DNA from: Streptomyces sp. LX-29
GTDB taxonomy: Bacteria > Actinomycetota > Actinomycetes > Streptomycetales > Streptomycetaceae
Direction: 5' to 3'
DNA: 64,000 nt
Assembly: GCF_029541745.1 (NCBI RefSeq)
Contig: NZ_CP089746.1
Location: 1,550,001 to 1,614,000 of the forward strand
The notes under the pieces were generated by a model. That model was not told the DNA's origin. It did no database searches and saw only the letters and a list, made by a program, of their open reading frames with translations. Positions 33,133 to 42,357 of the stretch are shown here, piece after piece. Each line of letters starts with the position of its first letter. The stretch's first letter is position 1. The position numbers and the translations under genes were made by a program.

Positions 33133-34605
33133 TCAGTTGGCGGGAAGGCGGTTGATCGGATGATCGGCGGTCGCCCAAAGGTACTGGACCGCGTACGCGC
33201 GCCAGGGGCGCCAGGCGGTCGAGTGCCGGGTGAGCGCGACCGGGGTGGCCGGCAGTCCCAACCCCCGGGCGGCGCCGCGCACTCCGAGGTCGGTGGGGAC
33301 GAAGGCGTCCGGGTCGCCGAGCGCCCGCATGGCGACCATCTCCACGGTCCAGGGGCCGACGCCGGGCAGCGCGGCGAGCCGCTCCCGGGCCGCGTCCCAG
33401 TCGCTGCCGACCCCGAGCGTCAGTTCGCCGGCGGCCAGCGCGCCGACCAGTCCCGTGAGCGTGGCCCGTCGGGTGGCGGGCATGGCCAGGGCGGCCGGGT
33501 CCAGGCCGGCCAGCGCCTCGGCCGTGGGGAAGAGATGGGTGAGTCCGCCGGCCGGATCCTCGACGGGGGCGCCGTGCGCGGTCACGAGCCGGCCGGCCAG
33601 GGTGCGCGCGGCCGCCGTGGACACCTGCTGGCCCAGCACGGCCCGGACGGCGAACTCCTCCGCGTCCACCGTCCCCGGCACCCGCCGCCCCGGTGCCTCG
33701 TCGACCAGCGGGGCGAGTCGCGGGTCCGCGCGGAGCGCGTCGTCGACGGCAACCGGGTCGGCGTCGAGGTCCAGGAGCCGCCGGCAGCGACTGATCGCCC
33801 CGGCCAGGTCACGCAGGTCGGTCAGGGACAGCCGGCAGGCGATGTGGTCCGACTCGGGGCGCAGCGCCACCACCCCGTGGCCGTACGGCAGGCGCAGGGT
33901 GCGCCGGTACGCGCCGTCGCGCCACTCCTCCACGCCCGGTACCGCGGTGGCCGCCAGGTGCCCGAAGAGGTTGTCCGGACAGAGCGGGGCCCGGTACGGC
34001 AGCCGTAGGTTCAGCTCCCCCGGCGCCGCCACGGGGCGCCCGCGCCGGGCCCGCTGCCGCAGTTCGGTGGGGCTGAGCGCGAACACCTCCCGCACCGTCT
34101 CGTTGAAGGACCGGATGCTGGAGAACCCCGCAGCGAAGGTGATGTCCGCCATCGGCAGCGCGCTGGTCTCGATCAGCAGCCGCGCGGTCTGCGCCCGCTG
34201 CGCCCGCGCGAGCGCCAGCGGGCCGGCACCGAGCTCCGCCAGCAGTTGGCGTTCCACCTGTCGCGTGCTGTACCCGAGCCGAGCCGCCAGCCCCGGCACC
34301 CCCTCCCGATCCACCACCCCGTCCGCGATCATCCGCATCGCGCGGGCCACCAGGTCGGCCCGCTCGTTCCACCGCGGCGATCCCGGCGTGGCGTCAGGCC
34401 GGCACCGCTTGCACGCCCGGAACCCCGCCTGCTGGGCTGCCGCCGCGCTCGGGTAGAAGGTCATGTTCCGCGCTTTCGGCGGCACGACCGGGCAACTGGG
34501 GCGGCAGTAGATCCGCGTCGTGAGCACCGCGGTGAAGAACCACCCGTCGAAACGGGCGTCATGGGACTGCACGGCGCGTACGCACCGGTCGTGGTCTGTG
34601 TGCAT
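33133..34605 (-). CDS. Ada-AlkA fusion: methyl-phosphotriester sensor, AraC HTH and 3-methyladenine glycosylase
   Basis: A 490-residue protein in three parts. Residues ~5-75 are the Ada zinc domain (RIYCRPSCPVVPPKARN ... ACKRCRPD) that accepts methyl groups from phosphotriesters. Residues ~85-185 are an AraC helix-turn-helix (GVPGLAARLGYSTRQVERQLLAELG; DITFAAGFSSIRSFNETVREVFALSPTELR). Residues ~200-485 are an AlkA-type glycosylase with the helix-hairpin-helix LPGVGPWTVEMVAMRALGDPDAF and the catalytic Asp in VPTDLGV. It should sense alkylation, activate its own operon and excise alkylated bases. ATG 34605 is chosen because the Ada domain starts there; the frame is open upstream. Confidence 0.93.
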   Translation of the reverse strand: MHTDHDRCVRAVQSHDARFDGWFFTAVLTTRIYCRPSCPVVPPKARNMTFYPSAAAAQQAGFRACKRCRPDATPGSPRWNERADLVARAMRMIADGVVDREGVPGLAARLGYSTRQVERQLLAELGAGPLALARAQRAQTARLLIETSALPMADITFAAGFSSIRSFNETVREVFALSPTELRQRARRGRPVAAPGELNLRLPYRAPLCPDNLFGHLAATAVPGVEEWRDGAYRRTLRLPYGHGVVALRPESDHIACRLSLTDLRDLAGAISRCRRLLDLDADPVAVDDALRADPRLAPLVDEAPGRRVPGTVDAEEFAVRAVLGQQVSTAAARTLAGRLVTAHGAPVEDPAGGLTHLFPTAEALAGLDPAALAMPATRRATLTGLVGALAAGELTLGVGSDWDAARERLAALPGVGPWTVEMVAMRALGDPDAFVPTDLGVRGAARGLGLPATPVALTRHSTAWRPWRAYAVQYLWATADHPINRLPAN

Positions 34606-35532
34606 GGCTCCAGCATCGGCCACCGGACCCCGCGGGGCTCGCGGAAATCCGACACGGCCCTCGAGCCCCTCCGCGACGCCCCGCGTGGACCTCGGGACGC
34701 TCCTCCGCGCGGACAACGGCCGCCGCCCCACCGCGTGATGACCACCGCTGCCCTCGCCTGGTGATGACTGCCCCCGCCCCCGTGATCCGCCGCCGTACGG
34801 GCTTCGGGCAAGGTCCACCCGGCGCTGACGGTTCCCCGCGCGGGCTCCCGCAAGGTCCCGCACGGGCGGCGCCGCCCCGCGCGGGCTCTGGGTCGCGTCC
34901 CGCATCGACGGAGGTGCCGTCCGGCGGGCCTCGGACGAGCGCGGGCGGTGGACACCGGCCCCGGACCGGCGGGTCGCCACCCGCGCGGGCTCGGGGCCGT
35001 CGCGCGCCGGGACGCCGGGTCACCCCGGCGCCTTGCCGGGACGCTCACCGGGCGGCCGGCGGCGACCGGGGTCAGATGGTCCTCGGAGAGCACCATCCGT
35101 AGGGCCGTTGGCCAGGCGGTGTGTGGCCTCTCCCGCGGACGCCGACATCCGTTCGACTGGATCGCGTGGGCGGTCCCGCGTGGGCGCCAGGTCCCCTCCC
35201 CCACCCATGCGCGCGGTCCGTCGCGGCCGGCACGGCGGGTACCGACCTCCGCGGACGCGAGGTCCGCCCCACGCGCGGACGCCGGTTCCGTCCGCGAGGC
35301 CCCGGGTACGCCTCGCGCGGGGGCGCCCGGGGTGACCTTGCCTTCACTTCCCTTGACATCGCTGGCACGCCCCCCCGCGGGCGCCCCCGGGTCGCGGCCC
35401 CGCGGCGCCCCCGTGCCCCCGCCTCCCCGGCCTCGCGTCACGACGCCGGAAGACCGGTCACCCGAAGTGCGCCCGGCTGGCCGGAAGGTGACGCGGGCTC
35501 GGCCTGCGTCGGGGAGAGAGGGGCGAGGCTCT
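34606..35532. other. 927-bp divergent region between ada-alkA and hemC
   Basis: No open frame here has Streptomyces-like amino-acid content or a family match. A hairpin GATGGT-N11-ACCATC lies at 35075-35097, and TTGACA at 35353-35358 has no matching -10. The stretch is rich in GCGCGGGCTC-type words. An Ada-responsive promoter for the minus-strand gene must lie near 34606-34700 but I cannot point to it. Confidence 0.45.
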
Positions 35533-36531
35533 ATGGTGTACGCCATGCCTTCAGCGTCAGGCGGCTCCGCCGCCGGCGGCGCGCTCGGTGAGGCCGAGGC
35601 GCCCGTTGCCACGATCCGTATCGTCACCCGATCCTCTCCCATGGCCCTGGCCCAGGTGGAGCGCGTACGCGCCGAACTCGCGGTCCTGCGGCCGGAGATC
35701 CGCACCGAGGTCGTACCCGTGACCACCTCCGGCGACCGCTGGATGGGCGATCTGGCGGCCCTCGGCGGAAAGGGGGCGTTCACCAAGGAGGTGGACGCCG
35801 CGCTGCTCGCCGGCGAGGCGGATCTGGCGGTCCACTGCGTCAAGGACGTGCCCGCCGACCGCCCGCTGCCCGCGGGGACGGTCTTCGCCGCCTACCTCAG
35901 GCGCGACGACATCCGGGACGCGCTGGTGCACCCCGGCGGGCTGACGCTGGACGAGTTGCCCGCGGGGACGCGGATCGGCACCTCCTCGGTCCGGCGCGCC
36001 GCCCAACTGGCCATCTCCCACCCGCATCTGGAGTGCGTGCCGATGCGCGGCAACGCCAACCGGCGGCTGGAGAAGCTGGACGCGGGCGAGGCGGACGCGC
36101 TGCTGCTCGCCGCCTCGGGCCTGGAGCGCATCGGCCGCGCGGACCGGATCTCCGAGGTGCTGTCGGTGGAGACCATGTGCCCGCCGATCGGTGCCGGGGT
36201 GCTGGCCCTCCAGTGCCGCGAGGACGACACCGCCACCATCGAGGCCGTCTCGGGGCTCGGCGACGCGGACGCCTGGCGGGAGATGACGGCCGAACGCATG
36301 CTGCTGCACGTCCTACAGGGCCACTGCAACGCCCCGATCGCGGGCTACGCCCGGGCCGAGCGCGACGGCCGGCTGTCACTGCGCGCGCGGGTGTTCACTC
36401 CGGACGGCAAGACGGTGTTGGACGCCCATGAGTGGGCCGGCCCGCTGGACCCGGCGACGCTCGGCACCTCGGTGGCGGTGGCGCTGCTGCGCCAGGGCGC
36501 GCGTGAGCTGATCGACGGCATCCCGCACTGA
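35533..36531 (+). CDS. hemC: Hydroxymethylbilane synthase (porphobilinogen deaminase)
   Basis: A 332-residue enzyme that condenses four porphobilinogens to hydroxymethylbilane in tetrapyrrole synthesis. It has [18 protein letters not shown], the catalytic Asp in [61 protein letters not shown], and the cofactor-bearing Cys in [13 protein letters not shown] (usual form GGCQVPIG). ATG 35533 has GAGG upstream; if TATGGT at 35532-35537 is a -10 element the true start is the leaderless ATG 35545. The gene stands alone, away from any other hem gene in view, so it may be a second copy. Confidence 0.9.
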   Translation: MVYAMPSASGGSAAGGALGEAEAPVATIRIVTRSSPMALAQVERVRAELAVLRPEIRTEVVPVTTSGDRWMGDLAALGGKGAFTKEVDAALLAGEADLAVHCVKDVPADRPLPAGTVFAAYLRRDDIRDALVHPGGLTLDELPAGTRIGTSSVRRAAQLAISHPHLECVPMRGNANRRLEKLDAGEADALLLAASGLERIGRADRISEVLSVETMCPPIGAGVLALQCREDDTATIEAVSGLGDADAWREMTAERMLLHVLQGHCNAPIAGYARAERDGRLSLRARVFTPDGKTVLDAHEWAGPLDPATLGTSVAVALLRQGARELIDGIPH

Positions 36532-36670
36532 GCCGGCGGGCTTGGCTCGCGGGAGCGGCCCGGACCTGGGCCGCTCCCGCCGGACCCCGCGGGGTCCCCT
36601 CCGCGGGGGTCTTCCGGCCCCCCGCTGGACGTCCGACCGTCCAGGCCGTCCGGGCCGTCCGCGGCGGGGT

Positions 36671-38083
36671 TCAGCCGCGCAGCCGACGCCAGACCGCCCG
36701 CGCGGCGTGGTGGCCCGACATGCCGTGGACGCCCGGCCCCGGAGGGGTGGCCGAGGAGCACAGGAAGACGGCTGGGTGGGCGGTCGCGTACGGGACGCGG
36801 GCGAGCTTGGGGCGCAGCACGGAGCGCAGCCCGCGGAACGAGCCGCAGGCGATGTCCCCGCCGACGTAGTTCGCGTTCCGCGCGGCCAGCTCCGCGGGGC
36901 CCGCGACCGCGCGGGCCAGCACCAGGTCCCGGAAGCCCGGCGCGAAGCGTTCGATCTGCCGCTCGACCGCCTCGGTGGCGTCGCCGGTCCAGCCGCTGGG
37001 CACATGCCCGTAGGCCCAGAAGGTGTGCTTGCCCTCCGGGGCGCGGGTGGTGTCGACGATGCTGGGCTGGGCGGTGATCAGGAACGGCACGGTCGGGTCG
37101 TGGCCGTCCACGGCGGCGCGCAGGGCGGCGTCGATCTCGCCGGCGGTGGGGCCGATGTGCACCGTGCCCGCCCGTCGGGCCGCCTCGGCGGTCCAGGGCA
37201 CCGGTCCGTCCAGCGCGTAGTCGACCTTGAAGACGGCGGCGCCGTACTCATAGCCGCGATAGGCGTTGCCGAGCCCGGCGATGCGGGCCAGGGCGGTGGG
37301 CGAGGTGTCGAAGACGTACGCGCGAGCGGGCGGGAGGTCGTCCAGTCGCTTGACCTCGAACCCGGTGTGGACGGTGCCGCCCAGCTCGCGCAGATAGCCG
37401 GCGAGCGCGTCGGGGATGGCCTGGGAGCCGCCGCGCGGCACCGGCCAGCCGACCTCGTGCGCGGCGATCGCGAAGATCAGCGCGATGCCGCCGGTGGTCA
37501 GCCCGCCCAGCGGGGCGATGGCGTGCGCGGCCAGCCCGGCCAGCATGCCGCGCGCCTTGGCACCGTGGAACCGGCGGGCGAGCAGGGCCGCGGGCTGGGC
37601 GGCCTGCGTCCCGAAGCGGGCCCAGGTGATCGGGGAGCGCGGCAGGCCGTCCCACTGGGTGCGCAGCACATCGACGGAGAGGGTGTCCCAGGTGCCGCGG
37701 TAGGGGGCGACGAGCCGGCGGTAGACGCCCGCGTCGCGCGGGCCGAGCGAGCTGGCCGTCTCGCCCACCGAGTGGGCCAGCACGGCGGCGGTGCCGTCGG
37801 GGAACGGATGGGCCATGGGCAGCTCGGGGTGGACCCACTCCAGGCCGTGCCGGGCGAGCGGCAGGCTGCGGAAGACGGGCGAGCCCACGCCGAGCGGGTG
37901 CACCGCCGAGCAGGGGTCGTGCCGGAAGCCGGGGAGGGTGAGCTCCTCGGTCCGGGCCCCGCCGCCGATGGTGTCGGCGGCCTCGAAGACCTCCACGGCG
38001 AGGCCGCGCCGGGCGAGTTCGACGGCGGCGGTCAGCCCGTTGGGTCCGGCGCCCACCACCACCGCGTCGAGCATCGATGCCAC
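36671..38083 (-). CDS. FAD-dependent oxidoreductase, phytoene-desaturase/PYROXD2-like
   Basis: This 470-residue flavoprotein opens with a textbook dinucleotide fold ([43 protein letters not shown]) and ends with [28 protein letters not shown], the second FAD-binding segment of the phytoene desaturase/CrtI-like group. It has no carotenoid genes nearby, so a carotenoid role is unlikely; the substrate is unknown. It starts with GTG 38083 behind GGAGGAGG; an ATG at 38074 is possible. The inositol-phosphatase-like gene ends 69 nt upstream, so the two may be co-transcribed. Confidence 0.9.
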   Translation of the reverse strand: MASMLDAVVVGAGPNGLTAAVELARRGLAVEVFEAADTIGGGARTEELTLPGFRHDPCSAVHPLGVGSPVFRSLPLARHGLEWVHPELPMAHPFPDGTAAVLAHSVGETASSLGPRDAGVYRRLVAPYRGTWDTLSVDVLRTQWDGLPRSPITWARFGTQAAQPAALLARRFHGAKARGMLAGLAAHAIAPLGGLTTGGIALIFAIAAHEVGWPVPRGGSQAIPDALAGYLRELGGTVHTGFEVKRLDDLPPARAYVFDTSPTALARIAGLGNAYRGYEYGAAVFKVDYALDGPVPWTAEAARRAGTVHIGPTAGEIDAALRAAVDGHDPTVPFLITAQPSIVDTTRAPEGKHTFWAYGHVPSGWTGDATEAVERQIERFAPGFRDLVLARAVAGPAELAARNANYVGGDIACGSFRGLRSVLRPKLARVPYATAHPAVFLCSSATPPGPGVHGMSGHHAARAVWRRLRG

Positions 38084-38126
38084 GTCGGCCTCCTCACCGT
38101 CGCGGAACGGTCCGCCGACCGTCAGT

Positions 38127-38162
38127 CGACAGCCGGTCAGCCGGACGGCCGATCAGCCGGCG
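38127..38162. repeat. TCAGCCGG repeats at the 3' end of the inositol-phosphatase-like gene
   Basis: GGTCAGCCGGAC and GATCAGCCGGCG, with a weaker GTCAGTCGAC copy before them, repeat around the TGA stop at 38153-38155. It is a small example of the stop-codon-associated repeats seen elsewhere in the window. Confidence 0.55.
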
Positions 38163-38980
38163 ACGGCCAGCAGGCCCAGAATATGCCGTACGGTCGCGGC
38201 GTCCCGCGCCGCGGTGAACGGAAGCGCGTTGCCGCCCGCGATCCGGAAGGGCTGCCCCGCGACCGTGGCGCTGGCGCCGCCCGCCTCGGCGACCAGCAGC
38301 AGCCCGGCCGCGTGGTCCCAGGGGTTCTCCCAGGAGAAGGCGATCGCGTCGAGCCGGCCGCGGGCCACGTTCAGATACTCCAGCCCGGCCGAGCCGCAGG
38401 GGCGCGGCGCGACCCCTTCGGTGTTCAGCCCGGCCAGGGCGCGCTGCTCGGCCTCGGTGGTGAAGTCGTAGTGCGAGATGGCCACGGTCAGGACCTCGCC
38501 GGGGGTCGGCGAGCCCGCGCGGAGCGGCTCGCCGCCCAGCCGGGCCCCCTGGCCTCGGAGGGCGACGGCCATGAGGTCCAGCGCGGGGGCGTAGGTCCAG
38601 GAGGCGAGCACCTCGCCGCGGTGCGCCAGGGCCACGAGGGTGGCGAAGCCGTCCTCGCCGTGCACGAACTGGCGGGTGCCGTCCACCGGGTCCACGATCC
38701 ACACCGGGGCGTCGCCGCCGAGCGCGGCCAGCACGCTCGGGTCGGCGTGCACGGCCTCCTCGCCCACCACCACGGAGCCGGGCAGGAGGGCGGTGAGCGA
38801 CGCGGTCAGGTGCTCCTCGGCGAGCCGGTCGGCCACCGTCACGAGGTCGTGTGGCCCGTTCTTCTCGACGATGTCGTCATCGGCGAGCTGCCGGAAGCGC
38901 GGCAGGATCTCGGCCGCGGCCGCCTTGCGGACCGCCTCCTCGACGTCGGACAGATCTCCGGCGAGAAACTGATCGATCAT
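38153..38980 (-). CDS. Inositol monophosphatase family protein
   Basis: A 275-residue Mg-dependent phosphatase of the IMPase superfamily. Metal ligands are visible in VVGEEAVHADP (Glu), WIVDPVDGTRQFVHG (DPxDGT) and WENPWDHAAGLLLV (WDxAAG); DLVTVADRLAEEHL supplies the first motif. Members dephosphorylate inositol-1-phosphate, histidinol phosphate or PAP; the substrate here is not clear. ATG 38980 is directly behind GGAGG, which is closer than usual; GTG 39031 is the alternative start. Confidence 0.9.
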   Translation of the reverse strand: MIDQFLAGDLSDVEEAVRKAAAAEILPRFRQLADDDIVEKNGPHDLVTVADRLAEEHLTASLTALLPGSVVVGEEAVHADPSVLAALGGDAPVWIVDPVDGTRQFVHGEDGFATLVALAHRGEVLASWTYAPALDLMAVALRGQGARLGGEPLRAGSPTPGEVLTVAISHYDFTTEAEQRALAGLNTEGVAPRPCGSAGLEYLNVARGRLDAIAFSWENPWDHAAGLLLVAEAGGASATVAGQPFRIAGGNALPFTAARDAATVRHILGLLAVAG

Positions 38981-39445
38981 GCCTCCATCGAACCATGCCC
39001 CTCCGACAACCGGTTCACGGGTGGTGGACAAGCGGTTGCACCCGGGTGAACGGAGCGGTCGATATCCGCCCCGCGACGGTGGCAGGGCCTGCCGAGACGA
39101 CGAGGGAGACGGGTGCGCGGGGCCGCGGTACGCCGTGCGCCGTGCGCCAGCGGTTACGCGTTGCCGAGCGGTTACGCGTTCCGGAGCGGTTAGGCGTTCC
39201 GGAGCGGTTAGGCAGGGTACGGCGTCGGCGGCCGGCCTCCCGCTGCCCCCGCCTACGGCATGGCCCCGCGCGGCAGGGCTTCCGACGGTCAGGTCGTGGC
39301 CGCGGCACCGGCGGCCCGCCGGTCCCGCCGACCCGGGCCTCCACGGTGGCGCCGCCGAGCCGCGTCTCGCGCGGGTGGGACGTCGGTGAGGAGTCGGTGC
39401 GCCGGTTGGGCGGGTCGATCGCCCCCTGGAGCGGCGGTCACGCCG
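38981..39445. other. 465-bp gap with 18-bp tandem repeats
   Basis: Between the inositol-phosphatase-like gene (minus, start side) and the 3' end of the TetR gene. It contains an imperfect inverted repeat GTTCACGGGTG/CACCCGGGTGAAC (39013-39053) and the 18-bp array listed separately. No gene is evident. Confidence 0.5.
39150..39215. repeat. Tandem 18-bp repeat, nearly four units
   Basis: GCGGTTACGCGTTCCGGA and close variants start at 39150, 39168, 39186 and 39204 (last one partial). Confidence 0.9.
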
Positions 39446-40024
39446 TCAGAGTGCCTCCATGAGCGCGTCGACGGTGCCGTGCAGCCCATGGGACGCGTCG
39501 CCGGTCCTGGCCACGACCTGGAGGCCGACCACGGTGTGCAGCAGCAGGCCGGCGAGGGCGCTCGCGTCACGGTCGGGGGCGATCTCGCCCCTGCGCTGCC
39601 CCTCCTCGATCACGGCGCGGAACACGTCTTCGGTGCGGATGAAGATCTGTCGCACCACCGCCGCGGCCTCCGCGTCCCGACCGGCCAGCTCCGTGGCGGT
39701 GTTGACGGCGAGGCAGCCACGCTGGTCCGAGGGGGCCAGCGCCCGCCGGACCAGGCGCTCCAGCGCGGCCCGCAGCCGCACCCTGACCGGCTCCCTGCCG
39801 TGCAGCAGCTCCGCCATGACGAGCTCGTGGTTGTCCCGGTAGCGCCGCAGGGCCAGTTCGAAGAGCCCGCGCTTGCTGCCGAAGGCGTGGTAAAGGCTGC
39901 CCTTGCCGATGCCGATCTCGTCGACGAGGTCCTGTGGCGTGGTCGCGGCGTACCCCTTGCGCCAGAACACCCCCATCGCGCGGTCGACGGCGACATCCGG
40001 ATCGAACTGCTTCGGCCTCCCCAT
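39446..40024 (-). CDS. TetR/AcrR family regulator
   Basis: A 192-residue repressor with HTH MGRPKQFDPDVAVDRAMGVFWRKGYAATTPQDLVDEIGIGKGSLYHAFGSKRGLFELAL and the YcdC/TetR_C-like ligand domain (RGCLAVNTATELAGRDAEAAAVVR). It is divergent from the lipoate-ligase gene (75 bp between starts), with a perfect palindrome in between, so self-control and control of that gene are likely. TACGGT ending seven bases before the ATG suggests a leaderless transcript. The ligand is unknown; similar regulators respond to xenobiotics. Confidence 0.9.
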   Translation of the reverse strand: MGRPKQFDPDVAVDRAMGVFWRKGYAATTPQDLVDEIGIGKGSLYHAFGSKRGLFELALRRYRDNHELVMAELLHGREPVRVRLRAALERLVRRALAPSDQRGCLAVNTATELAGRDAEAAAVVRQIFIRTEDVFRAVIEEGQRRGEIAPDRDASALAGLLLHTVVGLQVVARTGDASHGLHGTVDALMEAL

Positions 40025-40052
40025 GGGCGCAACCGTAGCAGAGGTTTTTGAC

Positions 40053-40064
40053 CTTGAATTCAAG
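40053..40064. promoter_or_regulatory. Operator-like palindrome CTTGAATTCAAG
   Basis: A perfect 12-bp palindrome in an AT-rich patch, centred 34 bp before the TetR start and 42 bp before the lipoate-ligase start. Both genes have TACGGT seven bases before their ATG, matching a leaderless -10, so the palindrome sits upstream of or over both promoters. Confidence 0.65.
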
Positions 40065-40099
40065 TACATCGGCGGGGTGCCCCGGCTACGGTGGGCGGC

Positions 40100-41155
40100 A
40101 TGCATGGTGAGTACAAGGTTCCCGGTGGGAAGCTCGTGGTCGTCGACCTGGACGTGCGGGAGGGCGTGCTGCGCGACGTGCGGGTGGCGGGGGACTTCTT
40201 TCTGGAACCCGACGACGCCCTGCTCGCCATCGACCGGGCGCTGGAGGGCGCTCCGGCCGACACCGAGGCGCCGGCACTGGCCGCGCGCATCGAGGCGGCG
40301 CTGCCGCCCGGCACGGTGATGTTCGGTTTCTCCGCCGAGGCGGTGGGCGTGGCGGTGCGCCGGGCGCTGGCCCACGCGACGGACTGGAACGACTACGACT
40401 GGCAGCTGGTCCACGAGGGCCCGCAGCCCCCGGAGCTGCACATGGCGCTGGACGAGGTGCTCACCGCCGAGGTGGCCGCCGGCCGCCGGCCCCCGACCCT
40501 GCGGGTCTGGGAGTGGGACCGTCCAGCAGTGATCATCGGTAGCTTCCAGTCGCTGCGGAACGAGGTGGACCCGGCCGGCGCCGAGCGGCACGGGGTGACC
40601 GTCGTGCGCCGCGTCAGCGGCGGCGGGGCCATGTTCGTGGAGCCCGGCAACACCATCACGTACTCGCTCTACGTCCCCGAGTCCCTGGTCTCCGGCCTCT
40701 CCTTCGCCGACTCCTACGCCTACCTCGACGACTGGGTGCTCGGCGCCCTCGGCGACATGGGCATCACCGCCTGGTACCAGCCGCTCAACGACATCGCCAC
40801 CGAGAGCGGCAAGATCGCCGGAGCGGCCCAGAAGCGCGTGGTGAGCGACGACCACGCCGTGCTGCACCACGTGACGATGGCCTACGACATCGACGCCGAC
40901 AAGATGCTGGACGTCCTGCGCATCGGCCGGGAGAAGCTCTCCGACAAGGGCACCGGGAGCGCCAAGAAGCGCGTCGACCCGCTCCGCCGGCAGACCGGCC
41001 TGCCGCGCGTCACCGTCATCGAGCGACTGGTCGCCTCCTTCCGCGAGCGGTACGGGCTCACCGACGGCAAGGTGACGGACGAGGAACTGGCCCGCGCCCA
41101 GACACTGGCCGTCGAGAAGTTCGGCTCGCCGGAGTGGACCGCGCGGGTGCCGTGA
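40100..41155 (+). CDS. Lipoate-protein ligase with N-terminal LplB-like domain
   Basis: A 351-residue ligase that would attach lipoate to E2 or GcvH proteins. The accessory domain comes first: EYKVPGGKLVVVDLDVREGVLRDVRVAGDFFLEP (about 4-37) resembles LplB or the C-terminal domain of E. coli LplA. The catalytic domain follows (about 115-330): RPAVIIGSFQSLRNEVD, RRVSGGGAMFVEPGNTITYSLYVP and the essential Lys in IATESGKIAGAAQKR. The order is therefore reversed relative to LplA. GTG 40091 is an alternative start. The divergent TetR gene is its likely regulator. Confidence 0.87.
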   Translation: MHGEYKVPGGKLVVVDLDVREGVLRDVRVAGDFFLEPDDALLAIDRALEGAPADTEAPALAARIEAALPPGTVMFGFSAEAVGVAVRRALAHATDWNDYDWQLVHEGPQPPELHMALDEVLTAEVAAGRRPPTLRVWEWDRPAVIIGSFQSLRNEVDPAGAERHGVTVVRRVSGGGAMFVEPGNTITYSLYVPESLVSGLSFADSYAYLDDWVLGALGDMGITAWYQPLNDIATESGKIAGAAQKRVVSDDHAVLHHVTMAYDIDADKMLDVLRIGREKLSDKGTGSAKKRVDPLRRQTGLPRVTVIERLVASFRERYGLTDGKVTDEELARAQTLAVEKFGSPEWTARVP

Positions 41156-41184
41156 CCTGACCGGACTGCTCCCGACGCGGTGAA

Positions 41185-41220
41185 CGCGAAGGCCCGGCCC
41201 ACGGCGACCAGGCCTTCGCG
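41185..41220 (+). terminator. Terminator after the lipoate-ligase gene
   Basis: CGCGAAGGCC and GGCCTTCGCG form a perfect 10-bp stem with a 16-nt loop, 30 bp past the stop. It is placed between convergent genes and could serve both. Confidence 0.75.
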
Positions 41221-41326
41221 CGTGCTGGAGTGGGGGCGCCTCCCTCCCGCCAGCTCGCTTCTGTCGGCAGTCTCCCGTGGGCTCTCTCCCGTCAGCGGAA
41301 GGGGTTTCCCGTGGCCGAGGTCGGCC

Positions 41327-42328
41327 CTAGTCGCTCAGGGCCGGGATGACGTGTTCGCCGTACGCGTCGATCGTCGCCTCCTTCGCGTCGTGCATCGCGT
41401 AGACGGCGAACTGGTCCACGCCCAGTGCCCGGAGGGCCCTGAGCTTTTCGATGTGGGCCTCGGGCGGGCCCAGCAGGCAGAAGCGGTCCACGATCTCGTC
41501 GGGGACGAAGGCGGTGTCGGGGTTCCCGGCGCGGCCGTGGTGGCTGTAGTCGTAGCCGGCGCGCTCCTTGATGTAGGCGGTGAGCGACTCGGGGACCGCT
41601 CCGGAGTGTTCGCCGTAGCGTTGGACCAGGTCGGCGACGTGGTTGCCGACCATGCCGCCGAACCAGCGGCACTGTTCGCGGGCGTGGGTGAGGTCGTCGC
41701 CCACGTAGGCGGGGGCGGCGACGCAGACGGTGACCGCGTCCGGGTCCCGTCCGGCCTCGGCCGCGGCGGTGCGGACCGCCCGCACCATCCACTCGGTGAG
41801 GAACGGATCGGCGAGCTGGAGGATGAAGCCGTCGGCCTTCCGGCCGGTGAGCGCGAGCGCCTTGGGGCCGTAGGCCGCCATCCAGACGGGCAGCCGGCCG
41901 TCCCGGATCCAGGGGAAGCGCAGGGTGACACCGTCGACCACGGCCTCACGGCCCTCCGCCAGATCACGGATGACGTCGATGGCCTCGCCGACGCGGGCCA
42001 GGGTGTTGGGCTTGCGGCCCGCCACCCGCATCGCCGAGTCGCCGCGGCCGATGCCGCACACGGTGCGGTTGCCGTACATGTCGTTCAGGGTGGCGAAGGT
42101 GGAGGCGGTCACCTCCCAGGTGCGGGTTCCCGGGTTCGTCACCATCGGGCCGACGATGAGCCGCTCGGTGTGTTCCAGGATGCGGCTGTAGATGACGAAC
42201 GGCTCCTGCCAGAGCACGGCGGAGTCGAAGGTCCAGCCGTAGCGGAAGCCGCGCGCCTCCGCGCGGCGCATGAGCTCGATGACGGTGGTGGCGGGTGGGT
42301 CGGTCTGGAGGACGAGTCCGAAGTCCAT
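41327..42328 (-). CDS. TIGR03842-type F420-dependent LLM oxidoreductase
   Basis: A 333-residue TIM-barrel protein of the luciferase-like (LLM) class, which in actinobacteria often uses F420: MDFGLVLQTDPPATTVIELMRRAEARGFRYGWTFDS, NPGTRTWEVTASTFATLNDMYGNRTVCGIGRGDSAMR, and LPVWMAAYGPKALALTGRKADGFILQL. The TIGR03842 branch is regularly found beside hydantoinase genes. It is the last gene of the pyrimidine/hydantoin operon, 29 nt after dihydropyrimidinase. It may supply or remove a double bond in the ring, in place of dihydropyrimidine dehydrogenase; that is inference. Confidence 0.9.
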   Translation of the reverse strand: MDFGLVLQTDPPATTVIELMRRAEARGFRYGWTFDSAVLWQEPFVIYSRILEHTERLIVGPMVTNPGTRTWEVTASTFATLNDMYGNRTVCGIGRGDSAMRVAGRKPNTLARVGEAIDVIRDLAEGREAVVDGVTLRFPWIRDGRLPVWMAAYGPKALALTGRKADGFILQLADPFLTEWMVRAVRTAAAEAGRDPDAVTVCVAAPAYVGDDLTHAREQCRWFGGMVGNHVADLVQRYGEHSGAVPESLTAYIKERAGYDYSHHGRAGNPDTAFVPDEIVDRFCLLGPPEAHIEKLRALRALGVDQFAVYAMHDAKEATIDAYGEHVIPALSD

Positions 42329-42357
42329 ACGCGTGTTCCCGGTTCAGGAGAGGCGGC

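Noticed and set aside
35353..35358. TTGACA as a hemC promoter -35
   Set aside because: No -10-like hexamer follows at 16-19 bp and the site is ~180 bp from the start.
34606..35532. Several overlapping open frames between ada-alkA and hemC
   Set aside because: All are Arg/Pro/Gly-rich, lack ribosome sites and resemble no family; long frames are expected by chance at this GC content.
36542..39049. Very long plus-strand open frame opposite the FAD oxidoreductase and inositol phosphatase genes
   Set aside because: It is antisense to two genes with clear motifs and start signals; its composition is that of a shadow frame.
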